Assembly: GCA_026182355.1 (NCBI GenBank) | Contig: JAPFBL010001014.1 | Coordinates: 1-64,000, forward strand | Source: Hermatobates lingyangjiaoensis | Taxonomy: Eukaryota; Arthropoda; Insecta; Hemiptera; Hermatobatidae | Direction: 5' to 3' | Length of the DNA: 64,000 nt | Shown here: one piece after another, positions 32,961 to 45,204 of the stretch | Layout: each line of letters begins with the position of its first letter | How positions within the stretch are numbered: position 1 is the stretch's first letter | The notes under the pieces: generated by a model | Told to the model about the DNA's origin: nothing | Databases searched by the model: none | The model's input: only the letters and a program-made list of their open reading frames with translations | Position numbers and translations under genes: made by a program

Positions 32961-33236
32961 TGTTAAGCACAAAGGAACACAAATAAGTCGAACATTGGCC
33001 CATTGTCATACGACACAAAGAAGATTATCCTACCTAGGGAGTCTTAAATATTTCCTAACTGAATTGTATTTAAAGTAGGGATCTTTAACGAGTACCTGAC
33101 ATCGTACAAGCTAGGGACAGACGCTTAACATCCTCTCCGAGGGACGTCATACTCAGATTTATTCACCCAGCGCGTGATTATATCGAGGGTCAGAGCAAGT
33201 ATTGAACCCTGGATCTACTAGTCCAGGGGTGAGCAT
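32961..33236 (-). mobile_element. SINE, inverted, tail to tail with previous
   Basis: Inverse body blocks aacgagtacctgacatcgta and tgaaccctggatctactagt. Its tail end touches the tail of the SINE at 32639-32960. Confidence 0.8.
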
Positions 33237-34504
33237 GTTTTTACTAATAAATTTTACTGTGTAGAAATAAGTTGGTTTTTTGACAAGATATAGCCTATTA
33301 GATGAAGAATGAAGGCTTGAAACGTTATCATGGTTTTGTTGAAAAAAATAAAAGATTTCCAAAGAATAAATATACTGCTCAATACTACGCAATAACTGTT
33401 GGCATAGCTTATGAGTGGAGTTTAAATAATATAATAGTATACTGCAATAATGTTGGTTCTCCATTACAAAAAATCGCTCCGGAAACATTTTCCCTTTTCA
33501 TTGATTTAAATGGGAAAATGAATTAATTAACTGTTTGACAAATTTTATAGTTAATATTTTATTGTTCTGTTGGTTTGTTATAGGATATGAAGGTATCTTT
33601 CGATACCACTGTTTAAATACTGATGGGTAGAGAAACCTAAGTCATATAGAGATTGGTTCAATTTGCCGTGAAATGTGCTGAGAAATATAGATGACATAAG
33701 AAAGTAGAGAATAAAGCCACGAGGTCATACCGGCACTGGGTTGCTCTCGAAAGAGGTGCATATGTTTATTAACATATTTACTGGCCAGGCTTCCTACATT
33801 GCCTTTGCAGTTTGAAGACTACCACACGATTCTTATGAAAGGTCGTCCTCCGCCGAAGAGGGCACGGACCAGGGCTTAATGAACTTTTTCCACATTTTAT
33901 ACTGGTTGTATACTTAAAGGTAATATTGCACAATCATTTTAGTAACGAAGCCATCTAATGTAAATTTTACGTTATATGCATATATCCTAAATAAAAACTA
34001 CATTTTTATAGTTACTGTCCTACATTTATCGTCCGATCACTTTAGTTCAAAGTAAAATATAAATATAAACGAATTCATAAGAACACAAAAGTTCGAATAT
34101 TCCAAATTGGATTTTTTCATTATTATTACACTTTAATTTTAGTGCAGTAATGTAACTAAAGACCATTGGGGGTCAGGTTACCTGAGTGGTTAGCGCTCTT
34201 TCCTCTGGACTGGTAGGTCTAGGGTTCAAAAAAATCCTAAGTAGTATGAAGAAATAACATTTTTTTGCCAAATGACATTGACCGTGAAAGTATTATAGAT
34301 GTTAAACATTATTTTACTTCATCTTCCATGTCTTTGAAAACTTCTCCGAGTTTGAAATGTATTTATAAACTGTCACATTGGATAATGCATAATACGAGTA
34401 TATAACAATACTTGGTTTGTATTACATTTAATTAACCAACAATTATGCGTTTTTTTTACCCACCTGGTACACTATATGTATGTGTTGTAGGATAAAAAGT
34501 TAAT
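33237..34504. other. No gene recognised; one SINE head fragment
   Basis: AT-rich. A SINE head (gtcaggttacctgagtggtt, then tctagggttcaaaa) is at 34168-34232. A 75-codon frame at 33302-33526 has no recognisable motif. Confidence 0.5.
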
Positions 34505-34790
34505 GAAATGGTCTCTACATGTAAACATTTAATGGTATATACAACGCGTTTCGAACTCGTAGTGTCCATCCTCAGGCATTAACTAAGAGTGAGTCTGTGG
34601 TACAACGGACTGAGGTTAATTAACAATTAACTTTTAGTTAATGCCTGAGGAAGAACACTACATGTTCGAAACGCGTTGTTAATAGGATCAAATGTTTATA
34701 TATGGAGACAATTTCATTAGCTTTTTACCCTATAATGAGTAAATACCACATAGTAACTGATTACACTACTTTAGAATTATATATATGTTG
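34505..34790. repeat. Foldback family D, two arms
   Basis: Inverted arms (gcgtttcgaactcgtagtgt left, cactacatgttcgaaacgcg right) around a taactaagagtgagtctgtg centre; ends with tgagtaaataccacatagta as at 615-660. Confidence 0.85.
34643..34680 (+). ncRNA. Hammerhead-like motif, family D
   Basis: CTGAGGA (34645-34651), extra A, stem GAACA/TGTTC, GAA, palindrome ACGCGT (34671-34676), T, GT pairing with GC. ACGCG directly after GAA is also typical of published PLE hammerheads. Confidence 0.5.
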
Positions 34791-34799
34791 TACTAGGTA

Positions 34800-37690
34800 A
34801 TTAAAATAACTTTTACAGTTAGTGAGGAGAAATACCAAAGTATCTACATGTTAAATATTTTTATCTTTTTCAGAATTGGTTGAACAAAACAAGTACTTAT
34901 CATATTACAAAATGGAGATTCTGATTTCAATAAAAATTCCTATTCTTCCAATTTTGATAAAATTAAAACTGTTATTTAACCTCTAAAATACGGTTTATTT
35001 GTTCATTGTTATTTTAAGATTCCTCTAATTAGGAATTGGGAACCTCCTATCTCACAACTTAATTTTATTTCAAGAGATATAACGAAATAAATTATGTTTA
35101 ATAATGAAATATTTAATATTAAATTAACTTAATAGTAGTAGTATTAAATAAATTAATTAATTAAATCTATTTTATGCGTATTTTGATAATATAATTACTT
35201 AAAGTTGAGTTTCAGGCTGTTTTTTAAAGAATCATCAATATAAATACATATTTTTTTTTAGAATACAATGAGCAAAACTGCTAATGGAATAATCTAGAAG
35301 GCTTCTAACTCGACTGCCTGCAAGTCATTGGACCTTTACTAACCAGTTGACGGTAACTAGTTTCAAGTGATTTATTCATTCTCAATAATTTTCAACATTA
35401 ATCTTAAAAAACCAACTTTACCTTCAAGAAATCACTCCAAGAGGTAAGTAGATTGTATTACTAATTATTTGTCATGTATTGTAATGGCTTATAATGTTGC
35501 AATATTAATTATTGATAAAAATAATTGTGAGTAATGTGTTCTACTTCCTTTAAATCAATATGGCCGCTGAATTAAATCTGTTTGATCGATTTAATACTTT
35601 TGATGAAATGTTTAGCGTATTTAGTAGAATCATTTTTTCTATTCATTCATTTAATTATCCATTCCAATAGTTTAAAATAGTACAAAAACTATATTTGAAA
35701 TGTGTTTTGATTCACTTCTTATTTATCAAGAAGTGAAAGATCTTATTGAAAAGTAATTGATTTTGTGTAAACAATGATTATAGCAATCTTATAGAGTTAA
35801 AAGTCATTTTGAATATACTTTAACATAAGAAATACTGTTCTTAACTTTCTTTAAATTAACTACACGATATACGAGTACAAAAAATAAATACGAAAAAGTT
35901 GTAAGCATTGAATAATTGAAATAAGTTTAGTTGTAAGCTTTCAGGCTTTTATCAGAATAAAATATTATCAACTGAAGTCACTTCGGGTGTCTGAGTTCTT
36001 TCATTAATGACTGTTTAGTGTTTTTATTTAGTCTGTAAATGTAAATGTGTAAAAAAATAAGCTTATGAAACTATTTGTTTCCTTTTAATGTATAGACCAC
36101 GCTAGAGTATACATTTTATTTTTAAACTATTACATTATTAAAGAATAAATCAATTGAAGAATGAATAGGAAAAAACTGTTTTATTCTAATCTTCAGAATC
36201 TGTTAAACAGGATATTATTTGAAATTCAATAGATTCACTTGAAATAAAGTTAAAACTATTATCTTTCATACTAGTACTAATTAATTTAAAACTGTCACTG
36301 ATAATTGATCTATTTAAAACATTTCAATAAGTCAGTATTATTAATTATTGTAATTGATAGGTGTAATACATTTATTTGTGTATATTATATTTAAATAACA
36401 AGTAATTGAGTGAAATATAGTGACTTACTCATAATCAAGTACATACTTTGTAATTAATTCTTTGAGAATAATATAGCCTATTTTTAATTTCATAAAAATA
36501 AACTCCAATAGTAGCTATACTTATTGGATAAATAAGTACAGTTCTCATGTAAAGTGTATACTTTATTTTTTTAGGAAAAAAACTTACTGTGTTGTCATTC
36601 ATAATACTGTCTTAATGAAACGATTAATTTAATGGTATTCGTACTTCATTAAAAAAAGCATGTTAGGAGAAATAATTTCTATGATCATGTTTTGAAATTG
36701 TTCTGCAATAATTGAGTTTCTTAGGTTATGTTTAAAATGAGAAATTAAATTGTAATTCTGTTATTTTCTTTACAGTTTAAAGATTAATAATGAACACTCC
36801 TTATAGTTTAATTATTCAAATTATTTTGTCATTACTTCAAGCTGACATGTTTATTATCATTTAACTTTTAAGTTTATTATTAACATTTCTTGTTTCAAAC
36901 CAAACTTGGTTTACTTGTTCTTATTCAAGCTGTTACTATAATAATTTCAATTTAGTTTTAAGTTATTTTTTTCGTTTGTGTATTATTTTAGACTTGTAGT
37001 TACTTCTCTACCGATATATTTTTATTTATCCAAACAAAAGTTTTCTGAGTCGTTGTCTGCCTGCGGAGTGACTCATTTCTATCTTCCTGATGACGAGACC
37101 ATCGAAATATAGTAGTGAGTTTCTGTTTCATTTCTCTGTGTTCTTTGTGTCAATATAGTTTATTTAGTTCGTTGAATCGTTTCATTTAATTGATTTTTGT
37201 TTATCCAGATGTATGGTCATGTTTATGCAGGTTTCAATGTATTAATTTGCATTTGTTATGTTTCTAAAATTGCTTATACAAATAGGAATTTTTGAATTGA
37301 TTCATTCATGTCATGATGATGACTGTTGAGCAATTAAACATTGTTCTTATTTATGAATGAACTAAAAAGCCATGTCTTAGTTTATACTAATGTTCAGATC
37401 TTAATAGTTCATACTTAATGTTCATTTATATTGAAATAAATTATATGTTTAAGTTTCTTTAAAAAAACAACCTGGAACTCAACTCTACTATAAGTAATTA
37501 TATTATGAAAATACGCATATAATAGATTTGTTTAAGCAATGTTCGGTTTGTATCCATTTTTATTCTGCCTACCAAAGAATTGTTAAAATAATGCTTTTTG
37601 ACATAAGTTTTTGAGGGCATTATGAGTTTTCTCCTCTGAATTCTTTAATTATGAAATAAACATTATTTCTAGCTCACTAATTAAAATAAA
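34800..37690. other. AT-rich stretch without recognised genes
   Basis: Long A/T-rich non-coding sequence. One family G pLTR-like piece at 37015-37150 (ctgatgacgagaccatcgaa then atatagtagtgag). No exon-like frame. Confidence 0.5.
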
Positions 37691-37757
37691 GGGTGCTAGG
37701 GTAGGTTATATTAGGTTGCAGTGGCAGTCCCTCACAAGGGAACAGACTAGGGAAGGC
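37691..37757 (-). mobile_element. SINE/LINE tail fragment
   Basis: ttaggttgcagtggcagtcc and ctcacaagggaaca, the inverse of the SINE/LINE shared tail. Confidence 0.7.
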
Positions 37758-38079
37758 AGGTCAGGTTATGAAAGATAACGACTTATTATTATAATAATAA
37801 TCAAATATTTCAGTATATCTCACTATCTTAGATAGGAAAAAATATAAAATGTTTAAAATAGTTATGAAATAATTTTTTTTTATAAAAACTCTGTTAGTTC
37901 TTCTGGTTAAAATTAAACTCTCAATGCCGGTTTCTCTCAATTTCGGTTTTTATTGAAAACATTTTTCATAGGCCAACAAAACACAGGAAATATAAGAAAT
38001 AATTTGTAACTTTTTACGCGTTTTATGTATGTTTGATTTTTGAATGAATGTATTATTTCTTATATTTTCTCTATTTTGT

Positions 38080-38370
38080 AGGAATATTTGAAAATGAAGG
38101 AACTATTACAAATATTCCTACTTTTGTATGTTCATTGTATTTTTTTTCTAGATGGGTTCCTTTTTTTTATTTTTATTATTATTCTAATACTCATGATTGT
38201 ATTTAATTTTTTTTTAATAATGTATTTCTTTTGTTAGTGTTAAAAATGTACGTATCTAATTTCTTAATTTCCTTTGTATTGTAGGCATTTGAATAAAATC
38301 GAAACGTCGGCAATGAGAGTTTGATTGGAAGTGGAAGAAACTGACCGCATCCCGATTTGTCTTTTTGTTA
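38080..38370 (+). repeat. PLE family C left arm of a 1.7-kb inverted repeat
   Basis: Pairs with 39480-39790. Ends cgaaacgtcggcaatgagag and tgaccgcatcccgattt. Confidence 0.75.
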
Positions 38371-38568
38371 CATATCTGTCCCACGGTCGACAATTCATTA
38401 CTGTTTTGATATAAATATAGTTATGTTTATTCAGTCAATTGCATTGTAAACAAATTCTTCAAATCACTACAGCTGTATAGATTGCAGGTAAACAGTAAAT
38501 GACCCTACTGAGAGTAACATGTAATGACCATGTTGAAATACGGCTTTACCTAAATGAACTAAAACTTT

Positions 38569-38928
38569 CTATAGAGTCCCTCCTTCAGACTTATGAATAG
38601 TCATAAAATTATGAATTTTATGACTAAATTTAATGGCAAATGTTAACTGAATTTGAAATTGATACCTTGAAAAAGGAATATTGGTCTCTTCAGACAAAAC
38701 AATTTTCAATCTTGAAATTAAAACTATTTCCCCTTGAAACAGTGATGTGGTAAGTTTACAAACAATGACTTTATCGTAAAGCTCCTCAGTTATTAGTCTT
38801 GTTTCATTATATAAGCGCTGTGAATCAGGATTTCTCACACAAATGACAGGAGTTTCTTTTTTGAATTCATGCTTATGTTTTTGGAAGGGAAGTGCCAAAA
38901 GTCCCCTTGACCCAGAGAGTAACTCCAA
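38569..38928 (-). pseudogene. Helitron helicase C-terminal fragment (second family)
   Basis: 119 codons on the minus strand, open. Motifs: ETPVICVRNPDSQRLYNETR (Helitron VG-PI-LLRN----LCNGTR), GEIVLISRLKIVLSE, IPFSRYQFQIQLTFAIKFS and IHNFMTIHKSEGGTL (FAMTINKSQGQTL with Lys kept, Gln changed to Glu). No upstream domains. It differs clearly from the copies at 17-23 kb and sits inside a PLE inverted repeat. Confidence 0.8.
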
Positions 38929-39307
38929 GAATTAAAAGTAAATACGTGCAAATATCAAAAACATCGACTAAACAACAGTCAGATTCCAAAAATTGAAATA
39001 AAATCTTTCTTAGAAAAAAAACTGGTTCGGTTTATTTTATAACAGTATATATTTTACATCTGGAGTTAGTAACTTTACCTGACTTATGTAGAGAGAATGT
39101 ATTTTTCATTCTTCTTTCTTTTTAATGCCACCATTTGTAAAGTCATAATTTACTCTCTGTTTTCTTTAATATTTAGTTGAATGATTCAGCATAAACTGAA
39201 ATGAAGAGGTATTCCAAGTTTCACCTGTGCGCAATATCCAAGGCTTCATCTTTAGTTGACTTATACAAATCTTACGTTATTTTCGTTATCAGGTTTTTGA
39301 ATCGTAT

Positions 39308-39372
39308 TGTAAGAAAGCCTCCAGAGCGTAGGGCACTGGCTTCCAATGTTAAGGTCGTGGGTTCGAATCCCA
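39308..39372 (+). tRNA. tRNA-like pseudogene
   Basis: tccagagcgtagggcactgg (A-box-like) and gtgggttcgaatccca (B-box) at normal spacing; the acceptor stem is not convincing. Solo, not followed by the SINE body. Confidence 0.4.
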
Positions 39373-39479
39373 TAAAATTACGTATATTTTATTATTTATC
39401 CTGAGAATGCACGGTGGCAAGAAAATAAATAAACAAGATAGGTCATCAGAGTTTTATATATATATATAAAACATAAAAA

Positions 39480-39790
39480 GGATATAGCGGGATGCGGTCA
39501 GTTTCTTCCACTTCCCATCAAACTGTCATTGCCGACGTTTCGATTTTATTCAAAATCTTTTTCAAAGGCCTACAAAACAAAGTAAATTAAGAACTTAAAT
39601 ACGTACATTTTTAACACAAACAAAAAGAAGTACATTGTGAAAAATTAAATACAATCATGATTATTAGGACAGCAATAACAATAAAATAAAAAGAAGAAAC
39701 CTATCTAGAAGAAATTGCAATGAACTTCCATAAGTAAGAGTATTTAAAAATGACCAAACTATTACAAATTACATTACTAAAAACAATATG
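39480..39790 (-). repeat. PLE family C right arm
   Basis: Inverse of 38080-38370: gtcattgccgacgtttcgat and aatacgtacatttttaac blocks. Confidence 0.75.
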
Positions 39791-39984
39791 GAAGGTTAAA
39801 CTATTCAAATGACAATCATTAACAAACATCTATGTACAGCTGGTGAGCAGTTAACCATGGAAAAAAATTTTCACTAAAAACGTTAGGTATTCAAAACACT
39901 AGAATAAACACTATTTAAATTCGATATGTTGCTTCTATGATTAATGCAAGTTTGATCTTTTTTAATGAATAGCATTTCAAGGGA

Positions 39985-40510
39985 TCTTCTTTTGTTTGAA
40001 GATTAATAAATGTAATTATCGTACATCCTTAATTGTAAATTATCTTAAAATGACATTTTTTCTTCGATGTTTGTGATGTTTTTCAGAGGAAATTACAGTA
40101 TTTTCCTGTTATAAATTTGAAAATTTCACTTTAATATTCAATGAAGAAGGAAGTGAAGTAAACTATGTAAGAAATTCACTGGCTATTTGAACAAAGGCTA
40201 TGTTCTCTTGTAGAAGATTATTTCCTATCAAGAAATTTTCACTTCGGCTTTTCAAAAATGTTATTACTGCTGTAGTTATACTAATGAGATTATTTGTACA
40301 TCCCAGCTGTGGGATGTACAAAAATAAGCTTATATATTGATAAGTCGATCAATCACTATCTGTACTACCTCAGAAATAAAAGATTAATAAACATCTCCCA
40401 TTTAAATCTTTAAATTATGCTTAAATGAGTCATTATATATTATATACCCAAGAACATTGATATTAAGTTTACTTATGGTAAAGTTGAGTGCAGGCCATTC
40501 CAGATTTTTT
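39985..40510 (-). repeat. Diverged RepA copy
   Basis: attaataaatgtaattatcg and cactatctgtactacctcag to gtgcaggccattccagattt, inverse of RepA at about 80 percent by eye. No Helitron insert. Confidence 0.75.
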
Positions 40511-41214
40511 AAATATTTATTCTGCCAGTGTTCTCGTAATTGTAAAAAATTCACCACTTTGCAATCAGTAGTTTAGAAGGAAAATATATATTTTGGTTAA
40601 AAAACTGTCTTTCACATTGTGCAATATTGCCTAAAAACTGTAGGGCACATCTACAGTACAAGAATAGTATAGTATAGTATAACTACAATGTTATATATCT
40701 GTCCCACGGTAGACAATTCATTACTGTTTTGTATATATAGACAAGTATGTTTTTTTTCGTTCTGGATCTCTAGTTTGTGATATTTTGCTCTTGGACCCCT
40801 AAATGAATATTTGATGGCCCCCCCTGGGGGATTCATGTAGACCCCCCCTGTCTTAAACAATAGAATGATAGAATAAAGGACTGGGCACGTGAGTAGAGTG
40901 ATATTAAGTATTACACAAGTTGGGGAAGTGTGGCGTGTTTGATAGTGCCAAGTCAAGTCAAGAGTCTGTCCACTTTCTCCTTTACCTCTACTCAGCACAG
41001 CGCTTCCCCTCTTTTTAGAGCATTTCAGTCATCATCACCCACTGCATCACCACTGCAAGGTCACTTTCATTTGTCTCCTTATTGTCTTCCCCATTCCACC
41101 CACCCACTTTACCTCTGCGCTGTACCCTTCACAATCAATCACATGTCGTCATTGTGACAATGTCATTAGGTCAAAAAAATAATATTTCTTACATATTACA
41201 TTACATATATCTTT

Positions 41215-41447
41215 ATATATATATATATCAATGATTAAACCACAATAAGAATGGGAAAACAAGACTAAGATCTTTCAACCGTAACAAGCGGTCTTCGTCA
41301 GAGTCAAAAACCCAACTGAGTCAAAAACTCAGTTGGGTTTTTGACTCTGACGAAGACAGCTTGTTACGGTTGAAAGATCTTAGTCTTGTTTTCCCATTGT
41401 TATTGTGGTTTAATCATTGATTGTTGTTTCACGTGTTTATGTGAAAT

Positions 41448-41455
<8 letters not shown>
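41215..41455. repeat. Foldback family A, two arms
   Basis: Arms from atgattaaaccacaataag to ttgtggtttaatcattgatt around cccaactgagtcaaaaactc. The ribozyme-like core is kept in the right arm (ctgacgaagacagcttgtta). Confidence 0.88.
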
Positions 41456-41484
<29 letters not shown>

Positions 41485-41487
<3 letters not shown>

Positions 41488-41755
41488 AAAGTACATAAAG
41501 AAACATAGAGAAATTAAAAGCATACACTTACAGTCTCTAATTTACTGTTTGAACCGTCTTCAAGAGAGATAAGAGAGGGAAACCAACCGCATTGGTTCAG
41601 AGACGGTTGGAGACCCAACTCCAACCCAATTGGTTTCCCTCTCCTATCTCTCCTGAAGACGGTTCAAACCAAAAATTAGAGACTGTAAGTGTGTGTTTTT
41701 AATTGAACGATATTTGTCCGTTTCGGATCGTATTTTCATCGATAAAGTATTATAT
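41485..41755. repeat. Foldback family B, two arms
   Basis: cagtctctaatttactgttt left and aaaaattagagactgtaagt right, with ctcctgaagacggttcaaac. Flanked by TA tracts on both sides. Confidence 0.8.
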
Positions 41756-41780
41756 ATATATATAAAAATATATATATAAA

Positions 41781-41854
41781 TTAACACAAGGGGTTCTTGA
41801 GGATTTTGGTCATAAAATTTTTATGACCTAAATCCTCAAGGTCCCCTTGTGTGA
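41781..41854. repeat. 74-bp near-perfect palindrome
   Basis: Arms 41781-41817 and 41818-41854, no spacer, about four mismatches; arm text acacaaggggttcttgagga. Confidence 0.85.
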
Positions 41855-42104
41855 ATTTGAAATATCAGTGGTCGAGAAACTATATCAATATATATATTAT
41901 ATATATATATCTTTATGGTGGCGATGGGGGGAACTATGGCTCATTTTTGGTTAGGCACCCATTTAAAAATTTTACTAATCATATTATTGGTGTACAACCA
42001 AAAAGTAGTGGTGTCACCCATCTAAGTTTAACTACAATCAATTTTGCTTATCTTCGATGTTCTATCTTAAATCAGTGTATCCAACATGGTTATGGTCGTT
42101 AATT

Positions 42105-42420
42105 AGGTTAGGTTAGGTTGCAATGGTAGTCGTACAAGAGAACACCACACACAGATTGAACATTAGCCCCCTTGTGATATCACACAATGAAGATTGATGC
42201 TACATTTGGAGTCCTAAATTTTGCCTAGACTGCTTAAGTGTAGGTTATCTTTAACGAGTACCTGACATCGTACAGGCTTGGAACCGACGGCTTAACGCAC
42301 CCAGCTTTATTCACCTCTCCCCTGAATAAATCAATAGCCAGAGTGGGATTTGAACCCTGGATCAGCCAGTCCAGAAGCGAGTACATTGCTAAGTGCTCGT
42401 TTAGTTACAAGACTTTAACG
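42105..42420 (-). mobile_element. SINE, minus, TTAGG-like tail
   Basis: Starts ttaggttaggttaggttgca (the LINE-type tail), then aacgagtacctgacatcgta and gatttgaaccctggatcagc (B-box inverse). Confidence 0.82.
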
Positions 42421-42827
42421 TAATTTCAAAGTTTTGATATTGTGAGAGTATTTAGCCTGTATAATGATGTTGCCTGGTGCTCTCATTGGATTTAGAGCTA
42501 TTTTGCATATATGAGTTCTAAACATTCATATTAAGTCAAACTGAACACCCGTTTATTAAGTAATCAATTTATTATTTAACAGTTAAGTTGTTAAGTCTTT
42601 AATTATGTGTGTTTTTCTCAATGGTTGTCCATTTAATATTACGACAATATTAAATAAATATTGAGTTGTTATTTCTGATTGATTGTGAATGCCCACACGC
42701 TTTCGTCCCTTGGTGCTATTCTAGGGGTGGGAAGTGTGGCTCATTTATCATTCGGCACCCATTTTAAGTTATGGTTGATAATTAACTCTTCACTTTAACG
42801 AGTTAATGAACATTGGTTATATCAAGT

Positions 42828-42918
42828 GTAAGAGGCCAGGTTTGCCCAGTGGCAATGTGCTTGTCTCTGGACTGGAAGATCCGGGGTTCAAAACCCCTCT
42901 CTGGCATTCGATTTATTC
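42828..42918 (+). mobile_element. SINE head, body replaced by GA tract
   Basis: ggccaggtttgcccagtggc, ggggttcaaaacccctctct, then cgatttattcatg leads straight into (GA)n. Confidence 0.8.
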
Positions 42919-43372
42919 ATGAGAGAGAGAGAGAGAAAAAAGGAGAGAGAGAGAGAAAGAGAGAGAGAGTGAAAAGGAGAGAGAGAGAGAAAAGGAGAGA
43001 GAGAGAGAGAAGAGAGAGAGAGAAAAGGAGAGAGAGAGGGAAAAGGAGAGACAGAGAGAGAAAAGGAGAGAGAGAGAGAAAAGGAGACAGAGAGAGAAAA
43101 GGAGAGAGAGAGAGAGAGAGAAAAGGAGGGAAAGAGAGAGGGAAAAGGAGGGAAAGAGAGAGGGAAAAGGAGAGACAGAGAGAGAAAAGGAAGGAGAGAG
43201 AGAGAGAAAAAAAGGGGGGGGAGAGAGAGAGAGAAAAGGAGAGAGAGAGAGAGAAAAGGAAGAGAGAGAGAGAGAGAAAAGGAGACAGAGAGAGAGAAAA
43301 GGGGAGAGAGAGAAAAGAGAGAGAGAGAGAGAAAAGAAGAGAGAGAGAGAAAAGAAGAGAGAGAGAGAAAAG

Positions 43373-43447
<75 letters not shown>

Positions 43448-43455
43448 TGAGTGAG
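42919..43455 (+). repeat. 540-bp polypurine GA tract
   Basis: gagagagagaaaaggagaga-type words throughout; five overlapping reading frames of Arg/Glu/Lys or Ser/Leu are artefacts. Confidence 0.95.
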
Positions 43456-43499
43456 AGAGGAGTATTCTCTTGACCGGGCGCGCATACGGCAACATTGTT

Positions 43500-43680
43500 G
43501 GTGTCCAACCGTCTCTGAACACTTCGCTTGGTTTCCCTCTCTTATCTCTCCTGAAGACTGTTCAATCCAAAAATTAGAGACTGTAAGTGTGTCCTTTTGA
43601 TTTTTCTATGTTTCTATTTCTATATTGAACTATATTTGTCCGTTTTGGATCGTATTTCTAACGAAAAAGTGTATATATAT
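43500..43680 (+). repeat. PLE pLTR-like family B arm
   Basis: tctcctgaagactgttcaat, ccaaaaattagagactgtaa, then ccgttttggatcgtatttct, ending at a TA tract. Confidence 0.75.
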
Positions 43681-43689
43681 ATATATATA

Positions 43690-43800
43690 GGTGTATGATG
43701 GCAGCAGGTCTTCTCTCAAAGAAGTATTATTGAAGTTAGCAGCCGCTTCTACGTTGACTACTTTCTTGCTTATAGTATGTTTACTAGTTTCATGACTAGT
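43690..43800 (-). pseudogene. PLE ORF head fragment
   Basis: Minus strand reads SKKVVNVEAAANFNNTSLRE then DLLPSYTYIYI, broken by the TA tract at 43672-43690. Confidence 0.75.
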
Positions 43801-43969
43801 TTGCGTTGATTTATTGTTTTTTCCCAAACGGCATGAAGGAACAATAATGTAGAATACTAGATACCAATTAAAAACTTTAATATCTGCGACAATATGACTT
43901 ATGTAAACAAATTACTTAAAAAATAAATATAAATATACTTGAAATATATATATTATATATATATATATC

Positions 43970-44065
43970 GATGATCAAACCACAATAAGAAATGGGAAAC
44001 AAGACTAAGATCTTTCAACCGTAACAAGCGGTCTTCGTCAGAGTCAAAAACCCAACTGAGTCAGT
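43970..44065 (+). repeat. Foldback family A, single arm
   Basis: From tgatcaaaccacaataagaa to gtcaaaaacccaactgag, then switches to a SINE. Confidence 0.75.
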
Positions 44066-44290
44066 TGGGTGAATAAATGAGTTCTACATTTTTGCGTAAA
44101 TAATGTGCATTTGGAGCAGGGATCTTTAACAAGTACCTGACATCGTACAGGCTCGGGACCGACGGCTCATATTTATTCACCTTCCGCGTATATAAATCAA
44201 GGACCAGGTGGTATCGAACCTCAGACCTACTAGTTGAGAGGCGACTACGTTAACCACTGAACTCTTTGACAAGGGCCTCTCCACTAAGGA
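44066..44290 (-). mobile_element. SINE fragment, minus
   Basis: acaagtacctgacatcgtac, gaccgacggctcatatttat and the B-box inverse tatcgaacctcagacctact. Confidence 0.75.
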
Positions 44291-44639
44291 AATGTAAAAT
44301 CAGTGGAAAGGAATAAATTTGTTTAGTTATGCAGAGTAGTGTAGTTTTGGTTGGCTAGGGATCTGTTTTTGGAGAAGTAACGTGGGCTTTAAGCCCACTA
44401 CCTACCTACCAAGTACTTCCTGCTTGCTTCTCTCTGGTTACACAAAGAGGACTCCACCTAGTGCCAGCCAAATCCACTTGTCATGGTAATTAGACAATTA
44501 TAGGCTCACAGCTAGAGATTACAACTAGCTTTCTAAATCTATTCGATCTGCTATTTTAACGCACTGGACCCTTAAACTGGAGATGAGTTATAACTGGATG
44601 CCCACACTTTTAAGGCCTTCACTTTTTAGCGCTCTTTTG

Positions 44640-45125
44640 GGAGTGCCAGAATTATGGCTCATTTATTATTTGGCACCCATTTTAGTGATAGACAAACCAC
44701 ATTACCCGTTGATTCTACATTGGGAGTCCTTAATTTTGCCTAATTCAAGTGTATTTTGAGTAGGGAATCTTTAACGAGTGCCTGACATCGTACAGGCTCG
44801 GGACCGATGGTTTACAGGTTTCTGTTGTTTTTGTGTATGATATAGTGTCGGAGAACCCACCTCAGCGAGGTCCACCTAGGATATTTTGGGGGGGGGGGGG
44901 GGGGTCTCCGCGAGCCCTCCTTTAAGGAAGGTCATTATGGGCTAATAGATGTGGCTAAAAGGTCTCATGTTAAAAGGCATCAAGGGTCTCACGTTGATGG
45001 ACATGACTACAAATCAAAGCAGGTTTAATCTCCTCTCCTATTGACGGCGTACTCAAATTTATTCAACTTCCACGTAAATAAATCGAGGGCCGGATGGGTC
45101 TCAAACCACCGACCTACGACCTCTT
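44640..45125 (-). mobile_element. SINE, minus, third tail type, interrupted
   Basis: Tail gctcatttattatttggcac, body acgagtgcctgacatcgtac. A 207-base insert (44815-45021) is flanked by GGTTTA copies (44809-44814, 45022-45027) and holds a G17 run at 44888-44904. Confidence 0.75.
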
Positions 45126-45204
45126 TTGTGTGTGTTCTCTCCGTGAATCTAGTTTATTTAGTCTGTGATATATTTTCAATTAATTGATATGTAATATATA
45201 TAAA

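Noticed and set aside
33302..33526. Plus-strand frame of 75 codons
   Set aside because: No splice signals, no motif, AT-rich surroundings; likely chance.
37080..37110. Strong hammerhead call for ctgatgacgagaccatcgaa
   Set aside because: The core is present but stem II has only two pairs and helix I one; kept only as a degraded family member.
42813..43522. Five overlapping frames of 190-213 codons
   Set aside because: GA microsatellite translated as RE/KR or SL repeats; only the first 30 codons of the plus frame are complex, and those are the SINE head.
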